Assembly: GCA_028281285.1 (NCBI GenBank)
Contig: JANQKF010000018.1
Coordinates: 1 to 64,000, forward strand
Source of the DNA: Cyclobacteriaceae bacterium
GTDB taxonomy: Bacteria; Bacteroidota; Bacteroidia; Cytophagales; Cyclobacteriaceae
Direction: 5' to 3'
Length of the DNA stretch: 64,000 nt
Part shown: one piece after another, positions 10,860 through 19,908 of the stretch
How the letters are laid out: every line of letters begins with the position of its first letter
Position numbering within the stretch: the first letter of the stretch is position 1
The notes under the pieces: model-generated
The model's database searches: none
Told to the model about the DNA's origin: nothing
Seen by the model: the letters and a program-made list of their open reading frames with translations, nothing else
Program-made: the position numbers and the translations under genes

Positions 10860-11870
10860 CTAGTTCTTGTTTATTAAAATCAGGTCAGACATAGTCTTTC
10901 TTAAAGCGATGGAGGTATTACGAACTCGGTAAGCCACTGGATCCTTCAAAGGGCTTTTCAAATCTACCTCAATGGAAGTACCCGGGAGTATACCTAAATC
11001 CAATAGCCTTCGTCTACTGGCTCCTCTGCACTCTTCCGAAAGGCCAATTACTTCCGCAGTCTCCCCATATTCCAGGGCAGAAAGTCTCACCGCATGCTCT
11101 TCGAACATTTCATTCTCACTCAACTCAGCCACATGGATATTGGCAGCAACAATGGTAGAGAATTGGTGTTCTACTCCTTCACACACAAATGATACTTCAT
11201 TATTGTCGGTTTTCAGTACTTTGATGTGTGAACCAACAAATATCTTCTTGTCCAACAATTGCCTGTAAATTACCTCAGGCTCATCTTCAATGTGAATGAT
11301 TTTACCTGGCGAACCAATGGCATAAGAGGGTAGAGGAGTCCATACCACAGGGTTAACCTCTCCTGATTCATTAGGTATGGGATCACCATGAGGGTCAAAC
11401 ATGGGATTGCCAAGGGAGGATTCCAGTCTCTGTGTTTCTTTCTCGTCTAGCATATGCTCCATCTTCTCAGCAAGATTGTGCCAATCTTTTGGTTGATGAC
11501 CAGTCTGTTCTGCCAGGTATTTTTCCCATAATCGGTGTACGCGTACAATTCTAAGAGCATACAGCCTACCTTCGTCCGTCAAGGTGATTGTGTTGTCATT
11601 CAGACTCACCAGTCCACTGGTAGTCATTTGTTCTACTACCAGCAGTATTTTCTTTCTTTTAAGCTGTAGTGCCCCGGCCAAATGGTCCAGGGTTGGCTTT
11701 CGGTTACTTTCCTCTACATGGTATAACTGCTTGAGGATGTCCTCTGTAAGGGTCTTTTGCCGTTTGAGCTTACCTTGAAGGAATTCCCGACTTCCGAAGA
11801 ATTTATAACTAATCCATCCTAAGATGATTAGGGCTACAAAGATCAACAAGTTTATTAATGCTTGATCCAT
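10860..11870 (-). CDS. Membrane-anchored DtxR-like winged-helix/dimerisation protein fused to C-terminal FeoA domain
   Basis: N-terminal TM (INLLIFVALIILGWISYKFF), DtxR-like HTH and VHRLWEKYLAEQTG...HMLDEKETQRLESSLGNPMFDPHGDPIP, C-term FeoA-like GETAEVIGLSEECRGASRRRLLDLGILPGTSIEVDLKSPLKDPVAYRVRNTSIALRKTMSDLI. Confidence 0.85.
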   Translation of the reverse strand: MDQALINLLIFVALIILGWISYKFFGSREFLQGKLKRQKTLTEDILKQLYHVEESNRKPTLDHLAGALQLKRKKILLVVEQMTTSGLVSLNDNTITLTDEGRLYALRIVRVHRLWEKYLAEQTGHQPKDWHNLAEKMEHMLDEKETQRLESSLGNPMFDPHGDPIPNESGEVNPVVWTPLPSYAIGSPGKIIHIEDEPEVIYRQLLDKKIFVGSHIKVLKTDNNEVSFVCEGVEHQFSTIVAANIHVAELSENEMFEEHAVRLSALEYGETAEVIGLSEECRGASRRRLLDLGILPGTSIEVDLKSPLKDPVAYRVRNTSIALRKTMSDLILINKN

Positions 11871-11876
11871 ATCTGA

Positions 11877-12536
11877 TTAATCGATCGCAACTAAGATGTT
11901 TTGTGCAACAGTACTGGAGACGGTCAGGGTTTTGTCGTCATCCACCTTGATGTCCATTGAACCATCAAATTCAATGAAATCTATCACTTTGATGTTCGAC
12001 CCGATCCCAATCTCCATCTTATCCAAATATTTGAGAAATGAACTACTGGAATCATCCACGGCTGTCATCACTCCCTGATCTCCAATTGAGAGGGCATCAA
12101 GTGGTTGGCGATGCTTTTCGATTAGATTTCCGTGCTCATCCGGAATGGGGTCTCCATGCGGATCATATTTTGGGTGTCCCAAAAACTCGTCAAGTCGTTG
12201 AATGAGTAGGGGGGATTTGATGTGTTCAAGTTGCTCGGCCACCTCATGAACCTGATCCCAGGTAAAGTTTAGTTTTTCAACTAGAAAAACTTCCCATAAC
12301 CTGTGTTTCCGAATAACATGAAGTGCTAAACGCCTACCGTCTTCTGAAATATTTACACCTTGATATTTCTTATAACTAACCACGGACTTTTGTGATAGCT
12401 TTTTGATCATATCACTGACGGATGCAGGAGTAGTCCTCATTTCCTCAGCGAGAGCGTTGGTTGAGACTTCTTGCTTGCCATTCAGTGAAAGATGATAGAT
12501 GGCCTTCAGGTAATTTTCCTCTACAAAACTTAGCAT
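11877..12536 (-). CDS. DtxR/MntR-family metal-dependent transcriptional regulator
   Basis: MLSFVEENYLKAIYHLS...VSTNALAEEMRTTPASVSDMIKKLSQKSVVSYKKYQGVNIS...GHPKYDPHGDPIPDEHG. Confidence 0.92.
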   Translation of the reverse strand: MLSFVEENYLKAIYHLSLNGKQEVSTNALAEEMRTTPASVSDMIKKLSQKSVVSYKKYQGVNISEDGRRLALHVIRKHRLWEVFLVEKLNFTWDQVHEVAEQLEHIKSPLLIQRLDEFLGHPKYDPHGDPIPDEHGNLIEKHRQPLDALSIGDQGVMTAVDDSSSSFLKYLDKMEIGIGSNIKVIDFIEFDGSMDIKVDDDKTLTVSSTVAQNILVAID

Positions 12537-12562
12537 CGTTCTAAATTACATCAAAATTAATA

Positions 12563-12578
12563 TTTAGTTTAGTCTAAA
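12563..12578. promoter_or_regulatory. Candidate DtxR/MntR-type operator (TTTAGTTTAGTCTAAA)
   Basis: Imperfect palindrome with 6/8 paired positions, 26 bp upstream of the DtxR-family gene start. Confidence 0.45.
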
Positions 12579-12619
12579 AAAAATATTTGATAAAACTAAT
12601 ATTGCTCGTTAGGAGCACT

Positions 12620-13744
12620 TCAATTACCCTGAATGATTGATTCCATCATTCTATGAAGCTTTGGTTCTTCTGATGACCAAAGTGAAATCGAGGTATCTCC
12701 GGCATTGTAGAAGATATTATTGGTTATGGATGAGTGTAGTCTTTCGATATTAAGTTGATCCGGACTGACCTCGATTACTCCATTGAATTGACCAAGGTAT
12801 TTTATCCATAATGGGTTGTTCCTGCATATGACAGGCAATTTGTTGGCGGAGTATTCGAAGACTCGGGTCGGGAATTTATTATCAGAAGCCGGATTAGGTA
12901 AGTTTAAAATGAATCCAAAATCTGCCTTTTGAATTTCCTCAACTATTTCTTCGTGGGGCACCAGATGATCACCTCCAACAAGGTGTATAAAGGGGTTATC
13001 CTGAATTTCGTCTTTTAGTCTAAGCAAATCATCCTTTAAAGCACAATATCCAATGATTACGAGTCTTATTCGATCATCTATGGCATGAAGAAACCTAGTT
13101 ATTTTAATGGCATCGAATATGCCATACAATTCAGAAATGGTGCCGGAGTAAAGTAAGTTAACCGTACCATGACCTTCAGCCCTACCTGATAGTGATGGAC
13201 TGATGACCGGCTTGTATTTATTTTCCAACAGTACTGTCTTCTTACCTAGAAATTTCAATTCGTTCAGGTAGCTTTTCTCAGCCACCACGTGTGTGTTGAT
13301 TATGGGCGAAACAACCAGTTCTTTGAATCGTATCCAGGTTGATAGAAAAGGACGTACCAAAGCAGGGTAGATCTTCTGTAATCGGACGTTCCTTGCATAA
13401 TTTTCCCTTATATCATAAACAATTTTAGCACCAAATAATATTCTGTACCAAAACGTAACTATCAATAATTCATGGGTATTAAATATTATTACTTTAGGTT
13501 TTACTTTAAGATAATATTTCCAAACCTTCCAAGGTGCCAGAAGCCGTTGGAAAGACATCCGAGGGAAGCGTTCGAGGGTGAAGAAATTAATGTAATTGGA
13601 GTGTGGAATATTTTTCGAAGCAAAGCCTATGATATTAATATCATATTTATTTGCTTGCTCCAAGGAAAGACCAATTTTCTCATACATGCGAGTGTCATCG
13701 ATAGGTTTGAGAATTGAGGCAATAACGACCTTGGTCTTTTCCAT
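12620..13744 (-). CDS. Glycosyltransferase (GT4-like)
   Basis: VVIASILKPIDDTRMYEKIGLSL, YDIRENYARN, NLLYSGTISELYGIFDAI, PTRVFEYSANKLPVI. Confidence 0.75.
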   Translation of the reverse strand: MEKTKVVIASILKPIDDTRMYEKIGLSLEQANKYDINIIGFASKNIPHSNYINFFTLERFPRMSFQRLLAPWKVWKYYLKVKPKVIIFNTHELLIVTFWYRILFGAKIVYDIRENYARNVRLQKIYPALVRPFLSTWIRFKELVVSPIINTHVVAEKSYLNELKFLGKKTVLLENKYKPVISPSLSGRAEGHGTVNLLYSGTISELYGIFDAIKITRFLHAIDDRIRLVIIGYCALKDDLLRLKDEIQDNPFIHLVGGDHLVPHEEIVEEIQKADFGFILNLPNPASDNKFPTRVFEYSANKLPVICRNNPLWIKYLGQFNGVIEVSPDQLNIERLHSSITNNIFYNAGDTSISLWSSEEPKLHRMMESIIQGN

Positions 13745-13782
13745 ATGGTATTATTAAAGTTATAGATTTTTTCTGAGGATTA

Positions 13783-14595
13783 ATGGAACTAAGGGACATC
13801 GTAGAGGCTGCCTGGGAAGACAGGACTTTGTTGAAAGACAAGCAGACGATCATTGCGGTGAAAACCATTATTGATGAGCTAGACAACGGGATTCGAAGGG
13901 TTGCTGAGCCTCATGAAGATGGTTGGAAGGTGAATGAATGGGTTAAGAAGGCGGTGATTCTCTATTTTCCTATTCAAAAAATGAAGACTATAGAGGTGGG
14001 ACCTTTCGAGTTTCATGATAAAATTAGTCTTAAGAGTGACTATGCTAAAAAGGGCATTCGCGTTGTGCCACATGCCATAGCGAGATATGGCTCATATTTA
14101 AGTAGAGGGGTGGTAATGATGCCATCTTATGTGAATATAGGCGCTTATGTTGATGAAGGTACCATGGTGGATACCTGGGCTACAGTAGGTAGTTGTGCAC
14201 AAATTGGTAAAAATGTCCACTTGAGTGGTGGGGTTGGGATCGGAGGTGTTTTGGAACCCATTCAAGCCGCCCCGGTAATAATAGAGGATAACGCTTTTAT
14301 TGGATCCAGAAGCATAATCGTTGAGGGAGTGCGGGTTGGTAAAGAAGCCGTTCTTGGTGCTAACGTGACATTAACTGGGAGTACGAAGATCATTGATGTA
14401 ACAGATTCAGAACCAGTAGAGTATACCGGTTACGTGCCGGAAAGGTCCGTAGTTATCCCAGGTACTCGGACCAAGAAATTTCCTGCGGGTGAATTCAATG
14501 TACCTGTTGCATTGATCATTGGTCAGCGAAAAGAAAGCACCGATAAGAAGACCAGTCTCAATGATGCGCTTCGCGACAATGATGTTGCTGTCTAA
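13783..14595 (+). CDS. dapD: 2,3,4,5-tetrahydropyridine-2,6-dicarboxylate N-succinyltransferase
   Basis: Left-handed beta-helix hexapeptides, MPSYVNIGAYVDEGTMVDTWATVGSCAQIGKNVHLSGGVGIGGVLEP, DNAFIGSRSIIVEGV. Confidence 0.96.
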   Translation: MELRDIVEAAWEDRTLLKDKQTIIAVKTIIDELDNGIRRVAEPHEDGWKVNEWVKKAVILYFPIQKMKTIEVGPFEFHDKISLKSDYAKKGIRVVPHAIARYGSYLSRGVVMMPSYVNIGAYVDEGTMVDTWATVGSCAQIGKNVHLSGGVGIGGVLEPIQAAPVIIEDNAFIGSRSIIVEGVRVGKEAVLGANVTLTGSTKIIDVTDSEPVEYTGYVPERSVVIPGTRTKKFPAGEFNVPVALIIGQRKESTDKKTSLNDALRDNDVAV

Positions 14596-15378
14596 TCAAA
14601 GTTTTTCGAGAAATTCATCAAAAGCCTTTCTATAACTCCGGCTTACTTTGACTTTGCTTTGGGATTTCATGGTAATTAGGTACTCTGCGTTCTGTAGGTG
14701 CTCGAATTGGTCAATATAGTCGGTGTTGATGATGGTCGAATTATGAATGCGGATGAAGTGTTTTTCAGGAAGCCTTTCCAAGATTGACTTCAGGCTTTCA
14801 CGAATCATATAAGTGCCTTTAGTATGATGAATCTTAATGTAATAATCATCTGAGGTAATTGACTCAATTCCATCCAGATCTAGTAAAATCACTTTTCCGC
14901 TATCCTTAACAATCAGACGTTTTTGGTCTTTTGTCGAGGAGTGAAGAAGGCTTGTTTCTCCTCGCTGTTCTCTCAGGTAATCAACAAGGCGATTCAAATC
15001 GAGCTTCGGGTTGTTTGTCAAAAGTGTAGCCTTGGCCCTGTTGATGGACTGATAGAATCTGTCGTTTGTAAATGGTTTGAGCAAATAGTCCTGGGCATGA
15101 TACTCAAAGGCTTTGAGGGCATATTCATCAAAGGCTGTAATAAATATGGTCAGTGGTGGATTATCGATGGTGTTGAGCACATCAAAACCATCTATGCCTG
15201 GCATTTGGATATCCAGTAATAGTAGATCACAGGTGCTGTTCTCAAAGAATTCAATTGCTTCAATACCATCCTTACATTCACCAACAATTTCAATACTTTG
15301 ATCTACCGACAGCAATGACTTCAACCCGCTTCGTGCCTTGTTTTCATCGTCAACTATAAGTGCTTTAAACGTTTCCAT
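14596..15378 (-). CDS. LytR/AlgR-family response regulator (REC-LytTR)
   Basis: ALIVDDENKARSGL, LLLLDIQMPGIDGFDVL, TAFDEYALKAFEYHAQDYLLKPF, C-terminal LytTR. Confidence 0.93.
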   Translation of the reverse strand: METFKALIVDDENKARSGLKSLLSVDQSIEIVGECKDGIEAIEFFENSTCDLLLLDIQMPGIDGFDVLNTIDNPPLTIFITAFDEYALKAFEYHAQDYLLKPFTNDRFYQSINRAKATLLTNNPKLDLNRLVDYLREQRGETSLLHSSTKDQKRLIVKDSGKVILLDLDGIESITSDDYYIKIHHTKGTYMIRESLKSILERLPEKHFIRIHNSTIINTDYIDQFEHLQNAEYLITMKSQSKVKVSRSYRKAFDEFLEKL

Positions 15379-16426
15379 TCTCTTTAGGTATTCTAATTTC
15401 TATCGTGACACCACTCTTTAGATTAAAATGATCCATGGAATAGTTGCCTTTACCATACAAGCGGTCTAATCGTTCCAGAGTGTTACTTAACCCAACACCA
15501 TATTCTGGTTTGTCGGAAATAGTAGGTCCTGTATTATAGACTGACAAAAGCAGTTCACTGGATTTTAATCGTGTATGGATCTCCAGCTTTGACCTGCCAA
15601 TGTTTTTTGAAATTCCATGCTTAAAGGCATTCTCCACAATGGGTTGAAGTAAAAGGTGCGGGATTAAGAAGGAGTCTGCTGAAGAATCCAAATCAAATAT
15701 GATGTCCAGATGATCTTCGAACCTGACTTGTTCGATATCGAGATATGCTTGGATGATTGCCATTTCATCTTCGACTGTTCCGAACTGCCCTTCATTGCTG
15801 TTGAGAGAGTTTCTCAATAAATCAGAGATTTTTGAAATCATTTCGGTAGCCTGTGCATATTGCTCAGTTCGGATAAGCATGGATACCGTATTATGAGCAT
15901 TGAAGAGGAAATGCGGCTGGAGTTGCATCTTAAGTGAATTCAGATTGGCTTTGGCTAACTGTGCTTCCAACTCTGTGGCCTCAATACTCTTGTCTCGGTA
16001 TTTCTTATTCAACTCAAGGATGTAGAATATGATGATCATTACGAAAGCAATGATTATTGACTCCATATAGTAGAAGGTCTGTAGGCGTGAGATAAACCGA
16101 ATCAAGGATTCGAGGCTAAAAGAATAGTCGCCTAATGATACACCATGAACGAAATACACAAACCAGGCGCCAAGGTTCTTGATCACTCCAATACCTATAC
16201 CAATGGCCAGAACAGATATGATCCTCTTAAATGGAGGTAGCTCAGCGGTCTTTTGGAATAGAGAAAATGCAGGAAGTGTTATGATAATCCAGAAAATCAG
16301 GCCTGGTAAATATTGATACCAAAAGAATGACCCCGAGGAAAACAGGTCACTCTTTTTAAGGCTGTCAATTATCAGGAACAATGTCCAGCACAGAACAACT
16401 ATGTATAACCTTTTATGCTTGCTCAA
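15365..16426 (-). CDS. LytS-type sensor histidine kinase
   Basis: LQPHFLFNAHNTVSMLIR, LDIEQVRFEDHL, IPHLLLQPIVENAFKHGI; overlaps the response regulator by 14 bp. Confidence 0.92.
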   Translation of the reverse strand: MSKHKRLYIVVLCWTLFLIIDSLKKSDLFSSGSFFWYQYLPGLIFWIIITLPAFSLFQKTAELPPFKRIISVLAIGIGIGVIKNLGAWFVYFVHGVSLGDYSFSLESLIRFISRLQTFYYMESIIIAFVMIIIFYILELNKKYRDKSIEATELEAQLAKANLNSLKMQLQPHFLFNAHNTVSMLIRTEQYAQATEMISKISDLLRNSLNSNEGQFGTVEDEMAIIQAYLDIEQVRFEDHLDIIFDLDSSADSFLIPHLLLQPIVENAFKHGISKNIGRSKLEIHTRLKSSELLLSVYNTGPTISDKPEYGVGLSNTLERLDRLYGKGNYSMDHFNLKSGVTIEIRIPKENGNV

Positions 16427-16502
16427 TCTATATCCCGAATTTAGCCGGATGTAATTTCATCAATTTTATTCAGACCGGACGGTTCTGAAAAATCAGGATT
16501 TA

Positions 16503-17324
16503 TCACTTGCTGTTTTCTGCAATGGCATTTTCGATCCTTTCAATCAACTTTTCGAAGTTTTCATTCATTTGACTATAGCCAATTTTTTCCGTCATCACGG
16601 TGAGCATATTGTGAACGGGACCGCTGTGTTTTGCATACTTTATGTCCTTTTCCGGGGTATTCTCCTTTCGCTTGGATAATGTTGCACTCAGCCCTTTCAC
16701 AGCATCTTTGAGCATTTGAATCGCTTCTTTTTTCTTTCCCAGGGCTTCAAAGGACTTCATATAATGTGATGGGCCTATAAATCCGGAGTAGGGTCCTGAA
16801 AAGTCTAAATAGTCGATTTCATCCATAATCAATTGGACTACCTTTTCGTGCTTTTCTTGTTGAGAATAGAAATATGCGAGCGATGAAATGCCGAAATATG
16901 CTCCACTGATGTCTTCGGGAATCGGTTTGAATTTTTTTCTATAATCCTCAATCATCTTTTCGGTTTCCTCAAATTTTTGAAACCCGTTGACATTTACGAT
17001 CATCATTCTTTGCCAGGCTGCTCTAGAGGCATTGGTGTTTTGATCCATGATCTTTGAAAAAGCTTCCTTGGCTTCATTGGGCATTAGGTTCCAGAAATAG
17101 GTTTCTCCAAGAAAGAACCATTCATCTCCTGAAAGGCCCTCGGTTATAACTCGTGGTTGAATGGGTTTTGTGTTTACATCACGGCTCGCCTCGGGATTCA
17201 TGTCTACCCGAAAGTACATTAAGGCAATTGCCTCCGATGGCAGGAGCTTTCTTTCATTTTCTTGAGCGATTAAGTGAGTTGATACAATTGACGTGAGTGC
17301 AATAAGGAAAATGGCTTTTTTCAT
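16503..17324 (-). CDS. Secreted hypothetical protein (TPR-like)
   Basis: Signal peptide; helical repeat-like content (EWFFLGETYFWNLMPNEAKEAFSKIM). Confidence 0.55.
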   Translation of the reverse strand: MKKAIFLIALTSIVSTHLIAQENERKLLPSEAIALMYFRVDMNPEASRDVNTKPIQPRVITEGLSGDEWFFLGETYFWNLMPNEAKEAFSKIMDQNTNASRAAWQRMMIVNVNGFQKFEETEKMIEDYRKKFKPIPEDISGAYFGISSLAYFYSQQEKHEKVVQLIMDEIDYLDFSGPYSGFIGPSHYMKSFEALGKKKEAIQMLKDAVKGLSATLSKRKENTPEKDIKYAKHSGPVHNMLTVMTEKIGYSQMNENFEKLIERIENAIAENSK

Positions 17325-17339
17325 GGCTTTTTATTTGAG

Positions 17340-17885
17340 TTAGTCGATATAATCAGGAGGAACAATTCCCTTGAGTCGGAGATAAACCGTCAACTGTCCG
17401 CGATGATGAGCTGCGTGTTCCCTCATCACATACAGTACTTCTTCATAAGTTCGTGTGGTACTCGGCTCAATTGGGTTTTGCCAGGTAGTGGTTTTTTTCA
17501 GTTGATTGTTCGTTATGTTTAAAACAACCTTCTCGGCATAGTCAAAGCTTTCACCAAGCATTCTTAGAAGGTCAGCTTTTGACTTCCCTTCAATTTTCTG
17601 ATCTTCTTCGCTTAATGGAAATTTGCTTTCACCCACAATCGAAGAAAACATGTAATTGGCAGTGATGACATGCATTATGGCTTCGGCAAAAGACCTGATG
17701 CTTTCAACTGGCTTGAAGGAATAACCGTTTTCGGTCATAGCCTCTGCCAGCCTTATGGTATAGACTTTATGTCTTTTCCAACCTTTTAAGAACTTGATGC
17801 CAACCTCTGTTTTTGCGATTTCCTGACTGTGAGATGGAATGGCCAGAAAGGAAAGAATAAGCAAAGAATAATATACCTTTCTCAT
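17340..17885 (-). CDS. DinB-family protein
   Basis: Four-helix pattern with terminal REHAAHHRGQLTVYLRLKGI. Confidence 0.75.
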   Translation of the reverse strand: MRKVYYSLLILSFLAIPSHSQEIAKTEVGIKFLKGWKRHKVYTIRLAEAMTENGYSFKPVESIRSFAEAIMHVITANYMFSSIVGESKFPLSEEDQKIEGKSKADLLRMLGESFDYAEKVVLNITNNQLKKTTTWQNPIEPSTTRTYEEVLYVMREHAAHHRGQLTVYLRLKGIVPPDYID

Positions 17886-17888
17886 AGA

Positions 17889-18575
17889 TTACTTGCTTTG
17901 TGTAAGGAACCACGAATAGAAATCATTGCTTTGGAATAGTTCTGGCCAGATCCAATGATCTTCACCTTTAATGGTTATTAATTCGGCCTGCGTATCACAG
18001 TCTTTGAGGGTTTGAATTAGTTGCTTTGACCCTGTATAAGGAGTTATGCTGTCCTTGTCTCCATGATAGGCTCTTATGGCTAGATTTTTTGCCTTGCAAA
18101 TTGTAGACGCATTTCCTCCTCCACATATTGGAGAGGCGGCTGTGAACCAATCAGGGCTTTTGGTTATGGCACTCCAGGTACCGTAACCGCCCATACTATA
18201 TCCTGTGATATAAATACGTTTGCGATCCACGTTATACTCCTGGAGTACCTCGCTCAGCAAAGCATCATAATTTACTGAAGACCAACTACAGCCACTATTG
18301 CAATGCGGAGCTACAACCAGAAAGGGAAACTCAAGTCCTGCTTGAGTCGCATACTTTTTTGGGTGATGTTTTGTGTTAGATCCGTCACCACCATGGAGAA
18401 ATAGTAGGAGTGGAGCTGATTCTCTATTTTTTGAATAGTCTTCCGGTAGGGTGACGATGTAGTCAAGACCATCCTTGCTGGTCTTTGGAATGGCTCCCAG
18501 AGATTGGCTGAGGATCGGTTTACTAACGATCAGTCCTAGTAATATGGTCAGTTTCAGGGAGTGTTTAGTAATCAT
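17889..18575 (-). CDS. Secreted alpha/beta hydrolase (esterase/prolyl-oligopeptidase-like)
   Basis: LLLFLHGGDGSN, YITGYSMGGYGTWSAI, AYHGDKDSITPY, GEDHWIWPELF; probable start at internal ATG (MITKHSLKLT). Confidence 0.8.
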   Translation of the reverse strand: MITKHSLKLTILLGLIVSKPILSQSLGAIPKTSKDGLDYIVTLPEDYSKNRESAPLLLFLHGGDGSNTKHHPKKYATQAGLEFPFLVVAPHCNSGCSWSSVNYDALLSEVLQEYNVDRKRIYITGYSMGGYGTWSAITKSPDWFTAASPICGGGNASTICKAKNLAIRAYHGDKDSITPYTGSKQLIQTLKDCDTQAELITIKGEDHWIWPELFQSNDFYSWFLTQSK

Positions 18576-18722
18576 GAAAAAGTATACTGGGTGAGTAGGA
18601 GGTGGTTGTTGATAATCAGTCATCCGAAAGAATTATGAAGTGATTTGTCTAAGAGGACTGGTTGTAGAGTGGAGATTGCCGAGAATTAATCGAGTGGACT
18701 ATTATTATTTCCTCTTAAAAAC

Positions 18723-18730
18723 TACCTTTG
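18723..18730 (+). promoter_or_regulatory. Bacteroidota -7 element TACCTTTG
   Basis: Matches TAnnTTTG, 11 bp before the probable ATG at 18742; no clear -33. Confidence 0.4.
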
Positions 18731-18741
18731 CGGTTCATTTG

Positions 18742-19350
18742 ATGGAAGACATGAGATTAAAATCAATTTTGATGCTTTTGAGCCTGATAATCATAGGGTT
18801 GGCATGTGAGTCTGAGATTACAAGAGAAGGTGATGAATTGTTCAATTCGGGAAAATATCAAGAAGCGGTCGAAGCATACAGCGAGTATCTGAAAACCCGT
18901 CCAAAGGACATTAAAACAATATACAATAGAGGCCGTGCTTACGAAGAACTCGGTCAGGTAGAGAAGGCCAGGGCTGATTTTATCAAAGTGTTGGATATTG
19001 ACGAAAACAACCTCAATGCAAATCTGAGCATGGGTAAATACTGGTACAATAAGAAAGAATTTGATCGTGCCATTAACTTTTTCGATAAGGTGATTTTGGT
19101 CGATGGGCGTGTTGCGGATGCTTATTTACTAAAGGGCCGTTCCTATCATCAGAAAGGGGAGTTTGAAGATGCCATGGAAAACTATAACCAGGCGATAAAC
19201 TTTGACAACCGAAATGGAGAGGCATTTTTGTACCGGGGAGCCCTACGCGTGGCACTCAACCAAAAGAGAAATGCCTGCAGAGATTTGAACCGGGCCAAGG
19301 CATTGGGATCACAAGAAGCAAATGCGGCAATCGCCAAACATTGCCAGTAG
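18742..19350 (+). CDS. TPR-repeat lipoprotein
   Basis: LLSLIIIGLACES lipobox; TPR motifs (YNRGRAYEELGQVEKARADFIKVLDID...). Confidence 0.8.
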   Translation: MEDMRLKSILMLLSLIIIGLACESEITREGDELFNSGKYQEAVEAYSEYLKTRPKDIKTIYNRGRAYEELGQVEKARADFIKVLDIDENNLNANLSMGKYWYNKKEFDRAINFFDKVILVDGRVADAYLLKGRSYHQKGEFEDAMENYNQAINFDNRNGEAFLYRGALRVALNQKRNACRDLNRAKALGSQEANAAIAKHCQ

Positions 19351-19461
19351 ACCTCTCGGACTATTCATTTCTTTTTTGGTAAATTGATCGGGTCAAGCAA
19401 CGTTTGGCAGACAATTTGCGTCCAATAGAAAAATACGCCAATAGGCATAACTCAAACCATT

Positions 19462-19860
19462 ATGAAAGGAATAGTAAATCTCAAAAACTTATTGTTGATG
19501 TTGACCCTTGTATTTTTTGCAACCGGGTTTACTTTGAAAAATAGCGAGAGTGTTAAATTTTATGATCCCGTAGGAGTATGGGACTGGACTGTATCTACTG
19601 ACGAAGGTGATATGACAGGTGAAATGACCATCTCCCAAAATGAGGATAAGGAATTCGAACTTTCAATTGAAACCGATCAATTCGGGACAATTGAATGTGA
19701 CGATGTGACATTAGACGGAAATACAATGGAAGCCACTGCGGAGGTCGAAGGTGATATCATCGAATTTGAATTCGAATTTGATGGAGATACTATGGAGGGT
19801 TTTGTTGCGACACCTGACGGTGATCTACCTATCGAAGCAGAACGTAGAAAAGGAAAATAA
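19462..19860 (+). CDS. Small secreted hypothetical protein
   Basis: Signal peptide plus acidic beta-rich body (VGVWDWTVSTDEGDMTGEMTISQ). Confidence 0.6.
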   Translation: MKGIVNLKNLLLMLTLVFFATGFTLKNSESVKFYDPVGVWDWTVSTDEGDMTGEMTISQNEDKEFELSIETDQFGTIECDDVTLDGNTMEATAEVEGDIIEFEFEFDGDTMEGFVATPDGDLPIEAERRKGK

Positions 19861-19882
19861 TCTAAGACATTGAATATTTCAG

Positions 19883-19907
19883 AAGGCCGGTATTTCCGGC
19901 CTTTTTT
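19883..19907. terminator. Rho-independent terminator, convergent genes
   Basis: AAGGCCGG-TATTT-CCGGCCTTTTTT. Confidence 0.8.
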
Positions 19908-19908
19908 G

